A stretch of DNA of 64,000 nt from a virus: IMG/VR virus record IMGVR_UViG_3300029319_000004, positions 103,027 through 167,026 of that record; one strand, 5' to 3'. The position numbers and the translations under genes are program-made. Positions within the stretch are counted from its first letter, which is position 1. Each line of letters begins with the position of its first letter. Positions 51,901-59,404 of the stretch are shown piece after piece. The notes under the pieces are model-generated. The model saw only the letters and a list, made by a program, of their open reading frames with translations. It was not told the DNA's origin and ran no database searches.

Positions 51901-52677
51901 ATGAGCAAGACTCTACTAACTGAATCAGAAATTAGAAAAATGATGGGCTTAGCCAATATCGGAGCCCTTGGCGATCACTTTGTGAATCGTCTCCACGAGC
52001 AAGAAATGGCTGAACCCGAAGAGGACGAAGCTGCAGGCGAGGGCGAGATGGCTATGGACGACGCTGGTGACGCTGGTGCTGAAGACGCAGCAGTGGCTCC
52101 GGGAGAGGACGAAGGCATGGAGGGAGCCATTGAGCAGGTTCTGAGTGTTGTCGTTGATGCTCTTGGTGAGCTTCCTGGCGCGCCTAAAGTAACCCTTCAG
52201 ACTGATGATGCCGCTGGCGGAGACATGGATATGGACGCCGGCGAAGAGATGGGTGAGCCAGCTGGCGGAGAGATGGATATGGAGGCTGCTCCAGAGGAGG
52301 AGGCTGCTGATGCTGCTCTTGAAGAGGCACTTCGTCGACTAGGTGTTAGACTTTCAGAGTCACTAGATGAAGAGCTGTCTATGGAAGATGACCTTGAGGA
52401 AGGCATGTACGAAGATGACATGGAAGAAGGTATGTACGAAGACGACCTTGAAGAAGGCATGTACGAAGATGACATGGAAGAAGGCATGCACGGTGAAGAC
52501 ATGCATGGTGAAGATATGCATGGCGAGGGTATGCATGGTGAAGACATGGATGAGGACTACATGGAAGAAGGTATGTACGAGGATGATATGGACGAGATGG
52601 GACGCATGGAAGAAGATCTTGTCAACGAGGTAACTCGTAGAGTTTCAGCCAGACTTCTAAAAAGACTTAAGAGATAA
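51901..52677 (+). CDS. Acidic Met/His-rich repeat protein
   Basis: 258 residues from ATG 51901 (a 51844 start would overlap the sigma-like gene). The N-terminus, LLTESEIRKMMGLANIGAL, is a helix seen in marine-phage virion/core proteins as far as I recall. Residues 35-140 are Glu/Asp/Ala/Gly/Met low complexity, 140-155 a helix (ALRRLGVRL), 163-228 tandem repeats of DDMEEGMYE and EDMHG, and the end a basic helix (RRVSARLLKRLKR). Extreme acidity with a basic tail suggests a core, scaffold or DNA-mimic-like role. His/Met repeats could bind metal. Confidence 0.6.
   Translation: MSKTLLTESEIRKMMGLANIGALGDHFVNRLHEQEMAEPEEDEAAGEGEMAMDDAGDAGAEDAAVAPGEDEGMEGAIEQVLSVVVDALGELPGAPKVTLQTDDAAGGDMDMDAGEEMGEPAGGEMDMEAAPEEEAADAALEEALRRLGVRLSESLDEELSMEDDLEEGMYEDDMEEGMYEDDLEEGMYEDDMEEGMHGEDMHGEDMHGEGMHGEDMDEDYMEEGMYEDDMDEMGRMEEDLVNEVTRRVSARLLKRLKR
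52387..52581 (+). repeat. Coding tandem repeats: four 27-base then three 15-base units
   Basis: 27-base units at 52387, 52414, 52441 and 52468 encode DD-[ML]-EEGM-[YH]-[EG]. Three 15-base units from 52495 encode E-[DG]-MHG. One further degenerate 9-residue unit closes the block near 52555. Confidence 0.85.
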
Positions 52678-52700
52678 AATTATTATTTTGACTTTACAAA

Positions 52701-52732
52701 AAGGCAGGGAATTTTCCCTGCCTTTTTTTTTA
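52701..52732 (+). terminator. Rho-independent terminator
   Basis: AAGGCAGGGA (52701-52710) pairs perfectly with TCCCTGCCTT (52715-52724) across a 4-base loop and is followed by eight further T. It ends the dnaE-to-repeat-protein transcript. Confidence 0.93.
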
Positions 52733-52745
52733 AACGGAGAAGCAC

Positions 52746-53387
52746 GTGAACTTTAACAGTGAAGATAAAAAAGAAACACCCGAGGAGAAAGAAGAGAGTA
52801 TAATTCAAGTGCTCAATTCTGCTCTTGAAAAGCCAGAGCTAAGGGTAACAGGAGTTTATGGTGATATTAATGAGGAAAAATGCTCAGAGACGGTATGGGG
52901 CCTGCTAGCACTTCATGAAACTGGTAAAAGATATTACAAAGAAGAAGATTCTGATCAATTGGTTGAGGAGTATACACCCATAGATTTTTATATATCGTCT
53001 TACGGCGGACAGGCTGCAGAAATGTTCGCTGTTTATGATGTCGTAAGAAGTCTTCGAGATACAACGCCTATCATAACACATGGTATTGGCAAGGTAATGT
53101 CAGCAGGAGTTCTGTTGTTGGCGTCTGGCACTAAAGGTGAGCGTCGCATCGGGAAACATTGCAGGGTAATGATCCATGGTGTTATATCTGGCCAGCACGG
53201 CCATATAGCTGATGTAAAAAATGAATTTGAGGAAGCAAAGCTAACCCAAAAACTCTATATTGATGCACTAGCGGAAGAGACCAACATGACGCACAGCTAC
53301 ATTAAAAGACTCATGAATAGAAAAACTAATGTATATTTAGACGCCCAAGAGGCAGTTGAGCTTGGCATAGCCGATATCGTTTTTTAG
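52746..53387 (+). CDS. clpP: ClpP-like serine protease
   Basis: 213 residues, GTG start at 52746 after CGGAGA. YISSYGGQAAEMFAVYD (83-99), GKVMSAGVLLLASGTKGERR (115-134, Ser119) and VMIHG (141-145, His144) match ClpP. The position of the third catalytic residue (Asp171 in E. coli) appears to be Asn195. A 60-residue acidic N-terminal part and a charged insertion near 60-76 are unlike host ClpP. It may be a phage degradation subunit or an assembly factor. Directly after a terminator, so separately expressed. Confidence 0.82.
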   Translation: MNFNSEDKKETPEEKEESIIQVLNSALEKPELRVTGVYGDINEEKCSETVWGLLALHETGKRYYKEEDSDQLVEEYTPIDFYISSYGGQAAEMFAVYDVVRSLRDTTPIITHGIGKVMSAGVLLLASGTKGERRIGKHCRVMIHGVISGQHGHIADVKNEFEEAKLTQKLYIDALAEETNMTHSYIKRLMNRKTNVYLDAQEAVELGIADIVF

Positions 53388-53413
53388 TTACTACTTAGTT
53401 TAGAGGGTTAGTT

Positions 53414-55156
53414 ATGAATGAACAAGATCTTAAAATGCTGGAGGAATCTTTTTTTCCAGGCACTAAGATTTCTTTAAAAGAAATATTTGAAATAATTGAT
53501 TTAGAGGAGCAGAGTCTAAATAAAAACAAGCTCCTCTTCGAGCAGCAGAAAGAGCACTCTCTATCCATTAGTATGATTCCAGACATGGATATTACGGAGC
53601 TTGGATGGGGAAATCTTGAAACTAATGCCAGGAGAAAGAAGACTTTTAGTGCTTCTGCTCGTGGCCAGCTTGAAGGATTTTTAAAAAACATTCAAGGCAC
53701 AGATCTTGCTTCAAAGATAAAGAGTTTAAATGACTTCTACTCTATGGACGAAAATCTTATGAACAAGCTTCAGCTTGAGCAGAAAGGCCCAGGTGGAAAA
53801 ATATCTGCTGTTCTATCTTATCTGGTTTTCTATAAAACACTTACCAAGGTTTTAACTAACTTTAATGCCGCTTCAGCAGGATTTAATTTTGAAGCCTTCC
53901 TGGCTGTGATGTTAGGCGGCAAGCAGGTGCCAACGAATAGTAATACAATCGCTGACCTCATGGATAGCTCTGGCGTTCCCATTTCTCTTAAACTTTACGC
54001 CGAGGAGTCTGTTGAAGTAGGCGGTAGTTATCGTGATCTAATTGGCGATCTCTCAAAAGAAGGTGGTAGCATGCAATACATTGTGTGCATGAAGAAGCTG
54101 GCGACTGAAGTTGGAGAACAGGGTGAGATCACTAAAATAAAAGGGCAAGTTGGGTCAATCAAGTTTTATCGTTTTGACTTCACGATTGAAAATTTATTTA
54201 ATATTCTGTCTAAATCAAGCAAGAACTCAAGGAGGAATATTATATTGCCAGCTAGCTACATTTCAGGAGCCGAGCCGGATGTGGCTACAGGTCTGCCAGT
54301 TGGGGGAACGTTTCCCAGCCCACAAGCAGCTGCAGCAGAGTTTCAAGAACTGGCGATTGCTAGACTTAAAGAAGTTGAAATAGAGAAGATTATTGGTGGC
54401 TTTAATTATGAAAAACTCTTTACTGCTTTAGATTATGGCAAGGCCACAGATATCTGGGAGGGTACAACTCCTAATATCGAGCGCGGAGCAACAAAGATGG
54501 GACAGAAAAAAGTCATAGACAAGTTAATGCTTGATCAAGATTTGTTTCCAGATGACACTCCGAGAGAAAAAATTAAATCCTTAGCTCTTGTGTTGATAGC
54601 TGCAAACAATGATCTTCGTATGAAATACTCTCAAACAATGCAACAACAAAGAAGAGACGCAGAAATTAAACGTCAATATCTTGTAGGGTCTGATAAGGAA
54701 TTGGTACAGGCTTCCGTTGATTTTTATAACGGCCTTCAGACAAATGAGCAGCGAATCGAGGCGCTTCAACAAACGCTAGGTTTTGTTGGTAGCAGTAGGC
54801 AGCATGCTGGTCATTTTAATTTGACAGGAAACATGGTAAAAAATATTCACACTTACGATCCAACATCAATCCCGTCAGCAAACGCACGCGGTGGTGCTGG
54901 TGGAGACACTCCAGCGTTTATTGGAGAAATTCGAATTGGGACGGACGAAATTCAGAAAATGCTTGATCAGGTCGTGTCTATCTTAAACAAAAACATATTT
55001 GATATCTTTAGCAATTTACAGCTTTTAACAACCAATATTAAAACTTACTTTGCTGGCGGCATGTCTCCTAAAGATGAGCAAAAGGCAAAAACTGCCATGA
55101 CAGCAGCAGACAATATTGAGAGAAAAACTCAAGAAGTCAGTGGCGTTGAAAGATAA
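53414..55156 (+). CDS. Large protein with a PD-(D/E)XK-nuclease-like core
   Basis: 580 residues, ATG at 53414 after TAGAGGGTTAG. The stretch FNFEAFLAVMLGG (Glu160), IADLMD (Asp181) and ISLKLYAEESV (Lys193) follows the PD-(D/E)XK order: helix with Glu, strand with Asp, strand with x-LK. The first 150 residues and the last 250 are helical and uncharacterised. Proteins with this core occur in marine phages next to structural genes. It could be a head-packaged nuclease, restriction-like enzyme or DNA-end processor. Inferred from motif order. Confidence 0.5.
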   Translation: MNEQDLKMLEESFFPGTKISLKEIFEIIDLEEQSLNKNKLLFEQQKEHSLSISMIPDMDITELGWGNLETNARRKKTFSASARGQLEGFLKNIQGTDLASKIKSLNDFYSMDENLMNKLQLEQKGPGGKISAVLSYLVFYKTLTKVLTNFNAASAGFNFEAFLAVMLGGKQVPTNSNTIADLMDSSGVPISLKLYAEESVEVGGSYRDLIGDLSKEGGSMQYIVCMKKLATEVGEQGEITKIKGQVGSIKFYRFDFTIENLFNILSKSSKNSRRNIILPASYISGAEPDVATGLPVGGTFPSPQAAAAEFQELAIARLKEVEIEKIIGGFNYEKLFTALDYGKATDIWEGTTPNIERGATKMGQKKVIDKLMLDQDLFPDDTPREKIKSLALVLIAANNDLRMKYSQTMQQQRRDAEIKRQYLVGSDKELVQASVDFYNGLQTNEQRIEALQQTLGFVGSSRQHAGHFNLTGNMVKNIHTYDPTSIPSANARGGAGGDTPAFIGEIRIGTDEIQKMLDQVVSILNKNIFDIFSNLQLLTTNIKTYFAGGMSPKDEQKAKTAMTAADNIERKTQEVSGVER

Positions 55157-55186
55157 TAATAACTGTAATAAATCTTAACACAGCTA

Positions 55187-55214
55187 TTGACTTAATGTTA
55201 TATTTGCTTATATT
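55187..55214 (+). promoter_or_regulatory. Sigma70-type promoter for groEL
   Basis: TTGACT (55187-55192), a 16-base spacer and TATATT (55209-55214) put the start near 55221, just before the ribosome site and ATG 55233. The best host-type promoter seen in the window, ahead of a chaperone gene. Confidence 0.65.
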
Positions 55215-55232
55215 TTCATGACGAGGTGTATT

Positions 55233-56822
55233 ATGAAAAAGCATTGTCTTTCTGAAGAGCAACTTCAGGAGAAACTATCAAGCGGCGTTAATAAGTTAGC
55301 AGATTGCGTCGCTGTTACATTAGGGCCTAGAGGTCGAAATGTTATGCTAAGAGCAGGCGGAAAGCCTGTAATTACGAAAGATGGCGTAACTGTTGCCAAG
55401 TTTTTTTCAACTGATGATTTATTTGAAGATGCCGCGGCAGAGGTCTTGAAAGAGGTTGCTGACAACACAAATAGTTCTGCTGGCGATGGTACAACAACAT
55501 CGACGGTGTTAGCTCGCGAGATTTTCAACGAAGCTCAAAAGTATATAAGAGCTGGTCATGACCCGCTTCAGATAAAGAAGGGCATGGAGAAATCACTTGA
55601 GTCAATTATATCTAGACTAAATAAAATATCACAGCCTGTTGAGAGTTTTGAAGAAATAAAAAACGTTGCAACCGTGTCTGCCAACAACGATGAAGCAATT
55701 GGAAATCTTATTGCCACTGCTGCCGATCAAGCTGGACATGAGGGTGTGGTGTCTGTTGTAGCTGGCCGCACTGAAGATACTAAATTAAATTTAGTCGAGG
55801 GATTTAAATTTGATGGTGGCTATGCTGCGCAGGCGTTTGTAACTAACAAAAGAAAGAACACGGTAGAATATTCAGAGGCTTTTATTTTAGTTACTGAAGA
55901 AAAGATTACTCAAGTAGCTCAAATATTACCAGTGCTGGAGCAAGTGGCAAGAGAGGACCGTCCTTTAATTATTGTTGCAGAGTCAGTAGAGGAACAAGCG
56001 CTAGCTGCTTTGATTATGAATACAGTTAGAGGCTCAATGAGGGTTGCCGCAGTAAAGGCGCCTGGATTTGGCCGGGAAAGAAAGGAGATTCTTTCTGACT
56101 TGGCCATGGCTGTCGGTGCTACTTTTGTTACACGAGGGTCGTCACCAAAGCTTGAAGATTTAAAACTAAAGCACCTTGGCAAGGCTAAGACAATTGAGGT
56201 TCAAAAGAACAGTACCACAATTGTTGATGGGAATGGAGACTGGGAGCTAATTGAAGAAAGAATTGAGTCGATTAAATCTGAGATAAAGCAAACGGAAGAC
56301 ATGAGAGAGTGCAAAAGACTCCAGCACAGAATATCAAGACTTCAAAGTGGCGTTGCTATAATAGAAGTAGGAGCCGCTAGTGAGGTCGAGATGGTGGAGA
56401 AAAAGCACCGCATAGAAGACGCCCTGGAGGCCGTGCGCGCCGCGCAAAGCTCTGGGATTGTGCCAGGGGGTGGCGCTGCTCTTGTGAGTTGCATTAGTTT
56501 CTTGCCAAAGAATTTAAACAACTCGGAGTCATTCGGGCGTGAAGTTTTAAAAAAAGCTATGCTGGCTCCAATCACTCAAATATCAAAAAACTGTGGTGTT
56601 AGTCCAGACCTTGTGATTGATTCTGTGATGAGGCAGAACAAAAGGAAGAAATCCAGCAACTATGGATATAATTTTGTTACTAATAAAGTGGTTGATATGT
56701 TTGAAGAGGGCATCATAGACCCAGCAAAGGTAACAATCACTGCTCTAAAAAATGCAGTGTCCGTTGTGTCGACTCTTCTCACAACCGCCACGTGCATTAT
56801 TCAGGAGCAAAATGAAAGCTAA
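55233..56822 (+). CDS. groEL: Chaperonin GroEL
   Basis: 529 residues from ATG 55233, which has GAGGTG 4 bases upstream; ATG 55218 would precede the predicted transcript start. VTLGPRGRNV (28-37), TKDGVTVAK (48-56), GDGTTT (84-89, Asp85 for ATP) and the GIVPGGGAAL equatorial motif are intact. The Gly-Gly-Met tail of bacterial GroEL is missing; the chain ends IIQEQNES. Apical residues are divergent. It should form a folding ring for phage proteins, probably with the phage GroES-like protein. Phage GroEL is known but rare. Confidence 0.93.
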   Translation: MKKHCLSEEQLQEKLSSGVNKLADCVAVTLGPRGRNVMLRAGGKPVITKDGVTVAKFFSTDDLFEDAAAEVLKEVADNTNSSAGDGTTTSTVLAREIFNEAQKYIRAGHDPLQIKKGMEKSLESIISRLNKISQPVESFEEIKNVATVSANNDEAIGNLIATAADQAGHEGVVSVVAGRTEDTKLNLVEGFKFDGGYAAQAFVTNKRKNTVEYSEAFILVTEEKITQVAQILPVLEQVAREDRPLIIVAESVEEQALAALIMNTVRGSMRVAAVKAPGFGRERKEILSDLAMAVGATFVTRGSSPKLEDLKLKHLGKAKTIEVQKNSTTIVDGNGDWELIEERIESIKSEIKQTEDMRECKRLQHRISRLQSGVAIIEVGAASEVEMVEKKHRIEDALEAVRAAQSSGIVPGGGAALVSCISFLPKNLNNSESFGREVLKKAMLAPITQISKNCGVSPDLVIDSVMRQNKRKKSSNYGYNFVTNKVVDMFEEGIIDPAKVTITALKNAVSVVSTLLTTATCIIQEQNES

Positions 56823-57093
56823 AATAACAATTACTAAAGATCTTAACGATATACCTGACCTTATCGTAGATTTGCTAAGGGAAGCAAAATATAAACTTGA
56901 GTCTATAAGTAAGTTCAAATTTAATTACCTTGATCCATCTGAGCTAGCTCAGCAAATATCCAGTCAGAGACTAGTGATGTCTGATGTTGATGACATTTTT
57001 GAAAATGCACAAAATCTTGCTGCAGGCTATGTTTCAGCGCTTGAGGACTCGGCATCAGAGGTTCCTAAGGAGGGTTTGGATGAAAGAGTTTGA
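56812..57093 (+). CDS. Hypothetical helical protein
   Basis: 93 residues from ATG 56812, overlapping the groEL end by 11 bases with CAGGAGCAAA as ribosome site. Helical, acidic, no membrane or signal segment. It is coupled to groEL and to the next gene (14-base overlap), so probably made at the same level. No family recognised. Confidence 0.6.
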   Translation: MKAKITITKDLNDIPDLIVDLLREAKYKLESISKFKFNYLDPSELAQQISSQRLVMSDVDDIFENAQNLAAGYVSALEDSASEVPKEGLDERV

Positions 57094-57283
57094 TTTAATA
57101 TATGTCCCAGCAGAGACGTATATGCTCAAGACAGGCATTGATGACACGGTTCAAAGCTTTATAAAGCTTAATAAGCCTGCTAGTGTTATTCTTTTGGAGG
57201 ACATGGGCCAAAAGGTTAAAGTTCTTCATGAAAATAAAAATTGGTTAATTGAAAAAAAACATTTAAGAGGGTTACATGATTAA
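57080..57283 (+). CDS. Small hypothetical protein
   Basis: 67 residues from ATG 57080, after AAGGAGGG (57067-57074). Beta-rich start (FDLIYVPAETYML) then SVILLEDMGQKVKVLHENKNW, an SH3-like strand pattern. No family recognised. Overlaps both neighbours. Confidence 0.6.
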   Translation: MKEFDLIYVPAETYMLKTGIDDTVQSFIKLNKPASVILLEDMGQKVKVLHENKNWLIEKKHLRGLHD

Positions 57284-57569
57284 ACTAACACAAATTAACA
57301 CAACTACGGTTTCCATTACTCGTAACGAGACGGACGGCCCAGTTGTCGACAAGCAATATATTTTTAAAGATGTTTGGATCAATCCGACATATGTTACTAA
57401 GGTTGAGGAGGACGCTGCCTTAAACAACGAAAATATTAAAAAACCATTAATTAAAGGCTTAGACAACAGAGCAACATTTTCCAGAGTCTATGTTAGCTCA
57501 AATAATCATTCATCGTATTTTTCTGTTGTTGGTCACCCAAACATTGTTGTTTCCAAGCTTGGGGAATAA
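57276..57569 (+). CDS. Small hypothetical beta protein
   Basis: 97 residues, ATG at 57276. Beta-rich, with TTVSITRNE, INPTYVTKVEED and RVYVSSNNHSSYFSVVG. Similar short beta proteins, of unknown role, accompany glutaredoxin or chaperone genes in marine phages, as I recall. Ends 3 bases before the glutaredoxin ATG. Confidence 0.6.
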   Translation: MIKLTQINTTTVSITRNETDGPVVDKQYIFKDVWINPTYVTKVEEDAALNNENIKKPLIKGLDNRATFSRVYVSSNNHSSYFSVVGHPNIVVSKLGE

Positions 57570-57572
57570 GTC

Positions 57573-57812
57573 ATGGAAAAATTTATTCTGTACGTTAAAA
57601 TTGATTGTCCCTTTTGCCATAAGGCAGAAGACTTACTAACAAAAGCTGGCAAAGAATACAATGTGGTTCCCTTCGATGGTGCACAAGATGTTTTAGAGCA
57701 CGTGAAGCTTGCGTATGAACACAGTACAGTTCCTATGGTTTTTTCTAGCAAAGCTAAAAACATTCAGTTTGTTGGTGGGTACACTGATCTTGTTGAGTAT
57801 TTAGATGAGTGA
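57573..57812 (+). CDS. grx: Glutaredoxin
   Basis: 79 residues. CPFC at 12-15 is the dithiol active site, with STVPMVF (cis-Pro) near 51-57 and VGGYTDL near 67-73 as the glutathione-binding GG region. It could re-reduce the class II ribonucleotide reductase tail, or act in redox control. Overlaps the next gene by 8 bases. Confidence 0.85.
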   Translation: MEKFILYVKIDCPFCHKAEDLLTKAGKEYNVVPFDGAQDVLEHVKLAYEHSTVPMVFSSKAKNIQFVGGYTDLVEYLDE

Positions 57813-58149
57813 AGAGTCACAAAAAATTTACACCTTTAGTGTCGAAGCAGTGTATGAAATGCTTGACAGTGCGCAAGATGATAGAGATGTGGCTAGAGAG
57901 CTTCTTGCCATGTATCTTGATTTAGAAAGTCAAAATGAATACATATCTTTTCTTTTAAGTGAGGTGTTCTGGACAAACTACAGCATTACTAAATTGATTG
58001 AAAAAGAGATAGACACAGCGGTACTGACTGAGGACAAGCAATTTATTGTTACGGAGACCACACTAAACATACTTCAGTCCCTTGTAATATCTAAGCACGC
58101 TGCCTCTAGTGAGCTTAGGAAAATGTCTGTTTCATTACAAGAAAATTAA
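57805..58149 (+). CDS. Hypothetical helical protein
   Basis: 114 residues, ATG at 57805 inside the glutaredoxin gene. Acidic, helical, Glu/Leu-rich with a FLLSEVFWTNYSI stretch. No signal, membrane span or metal motif. It closes the groEL transcript. No family recognised. Confidence 0.6.
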   Translation: MSEESQKIYTFSVEAVYEMLDSAQDDRDVARELLAMYLDLESQNEYISFLLSEVFWTNYSITKLIEKEIDTAVLTEDKQFIVTETTLNILQSLVISKHAASSELRKMSVSLQEN

Positions 58150-58189
58150 TTTTTTGGGTTGACCGTGTTTTTTAGGTGCTTACTGTTAG

Positions 58190-58223
58190 ATTGTTCCGGG
58201 TGCTAAATAAGGCCCAGAACAAT
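58190..58223 (+). promoter_or_regulatory. Inverted repeat before Hsp20 gene
   Basis: ATTGTTC-c-GGG (58190-58200) pairs with CCC-a-GAACAAT (58213-58223) around a 12-base loop holding CTAAATA. There is no T-run, so it is not a terminator. An operator or RNA thermometer-like element for the heat-shock gene 27 bases downstream is possible. Confidence 0.5.
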
Positions 58224-58249
58224 AGTCTTGCTTAAAAAGGAGAAATATT

Positions 58250-58672
58250 ATGACTACCACACTTACTACTTATAGACCTAGCCTTATTGGAAGAGGCGTA
58301 TTTGATGATCTGTTTGAGGCTATGGATTTTCCTACCCTTCTAAACAGAACAACGCAGGGATATCCAGTTGCAGATATTTATCAAAATGATATTGGAGATA
58401 CTGTCATGGAGTTTGCGTTGGCTGGCTTTACCAAAGACGATTTGCAGGTTGAAATTAAACCAGAGAAAAACAGTATTACTGTGAGTGCTGATAGGGGCGC
58501 TCGGGCCGATACTAATCGTAGAATCGCCAGACGTAGCTTTACTAAGACTTATGTAAATTACGACAATAATTTAAATCTGAGTCAAACCACAGCAGATTTT
58601 AGCAATGGTCTTTTGACCTTGACTCTGCCTAGGAAAGAAGAAGCAAAGCCACTTAATATTGAAATTAAGTAA
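58250..58672 (+). CDS. Small heat-shock protein, Hsp20 family
   Basis: 140 residues, ATG at 58250 after AAAGGAG. The alpha-crystallin domain spans about 38-130: YPVADIYQND, MEFALAGFTKDDLQVEIK, NSITVSADRG and FSNGLLTLTLPRKEE. A C-terminal IEI serves as the I-x-I anchor. It holds unfolded proteins for refolding, here likely with the phage GroEL. Hsp20 genes are common in marine T4-like phages. An inverted repeat lies upstream. Confidence 0.88.
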   Translation: MTTTLTTYRPSLIGRGVFDDLFEAMDFPTLLNRTTQGYPVADIYQNDIGDTVMEFALAGFTKDDLQVEIKPEKNSITVSADRGARADTNRRIARRSFTKTYVNYDNNLNLSQTTADFSNGLLTLTLPRKEEAKPLNIEIK

Positions 58673-58705
58673 TTAATATTTACTTTTCCAATATGTTGTT
58701 ATAAT

Positions 58706-58747
58706 TATTGATGTAGGTGTGTAAACATTTACGCACTTGCATCAATA
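58706..58747 (+). other. Long RNA hairpin between hsp20 and PAP2 genes
   Basis: Bases 58706-58724 can pair with 58729-58747 over 19 positions: 16 Watson-Crick pairs and three G-U wobbles, around loop ACAT. No clear T-run follows. It may terminate inefficiently, protect the hsp20 message end, or act on the PAP2 start 22 bases downstream. Confidence 0.55.
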
Positions 58748-58768
58748 TTTGCACTATTGGAAGCATTA

Positions 58769-59386
58769 ATGAGCCTGAAGAAGAAGTCTTTTTATACCGC
58801 ACTTGTATTCGTATTTTTTCTATCAGGGTATTTTCTAATTCAGCGCATGGTCGACGCGGCCAGTCTAACTTTGTTGTTGGAAGCTGATAGATGGATACCT
58901 TTGATGACAGAATTTATCTGGATATATCACTCGCTGCCTCTTTACATACTACTTGTAATGGTATTTATGATAAAACAAGCTAGTGTTTTCTGGAGAACTG
59001 TTGTGAGCTGTTTAGCCTCAAGCGCAGTGATGTTTGTTTGTTTTGTGCTATTACCCATAGAGTATCCCAGGCCCGAAGTGTTAGCTAGTGATTTTTCAAG
59101 CTCGTTTTTGGTGCTGACTCAAGAGATAGATTTTGCTCACAATACATGTCCGTCTGGTCATGTGGCATTTGCATGGCTGATGTTTCTATCTGCCATCAGC
59201 ACTCAATGGATAAAGCAAGAGCCTTGGATGGGCAGGGTGTGCTTTCTTTGGTCGCTAGGGATCATAATGTCAACTTTATTACTCAAGCAACATTTTATTG
59301 CAGACGTATTTGCAGGAGTTATATTGGCTAGTTTTTCATTTTATTGTTCAAAGTTTGTCGTTCCTACTAAGAGGTTAGCTAGTTAG
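58769..59386 (+). CDS. PAP2-superfamily membrane phosphatase/transferase
   Basis: 205 residues from ATG 58769 (a TTG at 58757 is in frame). Five or six transmembrane helices. Active-site blocks of the PAP2/inositol-phosphotransferase type are present: PRP (100-102), PSGH (128-131) and H175-x3-D179. The Arg of the last block (SR-x-H) appears replaced. It would act on a lipid phosphate or undecaprenyl-type carrier at the membrane. Unusual in phages. Confidence 0.75.
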   Translation: MSLKKKSFYTALVFVFFLSGYFLIQRMVDAASLTLLLEADRWIPLMTEFIWIYHSLPLYILLVMVFMIKQASVFWRTVVSCLASSAVMFVCFVLLPIEYPRPEVLASDFSSSFLVLTQEIDFAHNTCPSGHVAFAWLMFLSAISTQWIKQEPWMGRVCFLWSLGIIMSTLLLKQHFIADVFAGVILASFSFYCSKFVVPTKRLAS

Positions 59387-59404
59387 TATAGGGGGACGAC
59401 AGCC

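Noticed and set aside
55218-55232. Upstream ATG for groEL
   Set aside because: It lies before the likely transcription start and lacks a ribosome site, while ATG 55233 has GAGGTG in place and gives the normal N-terminus.
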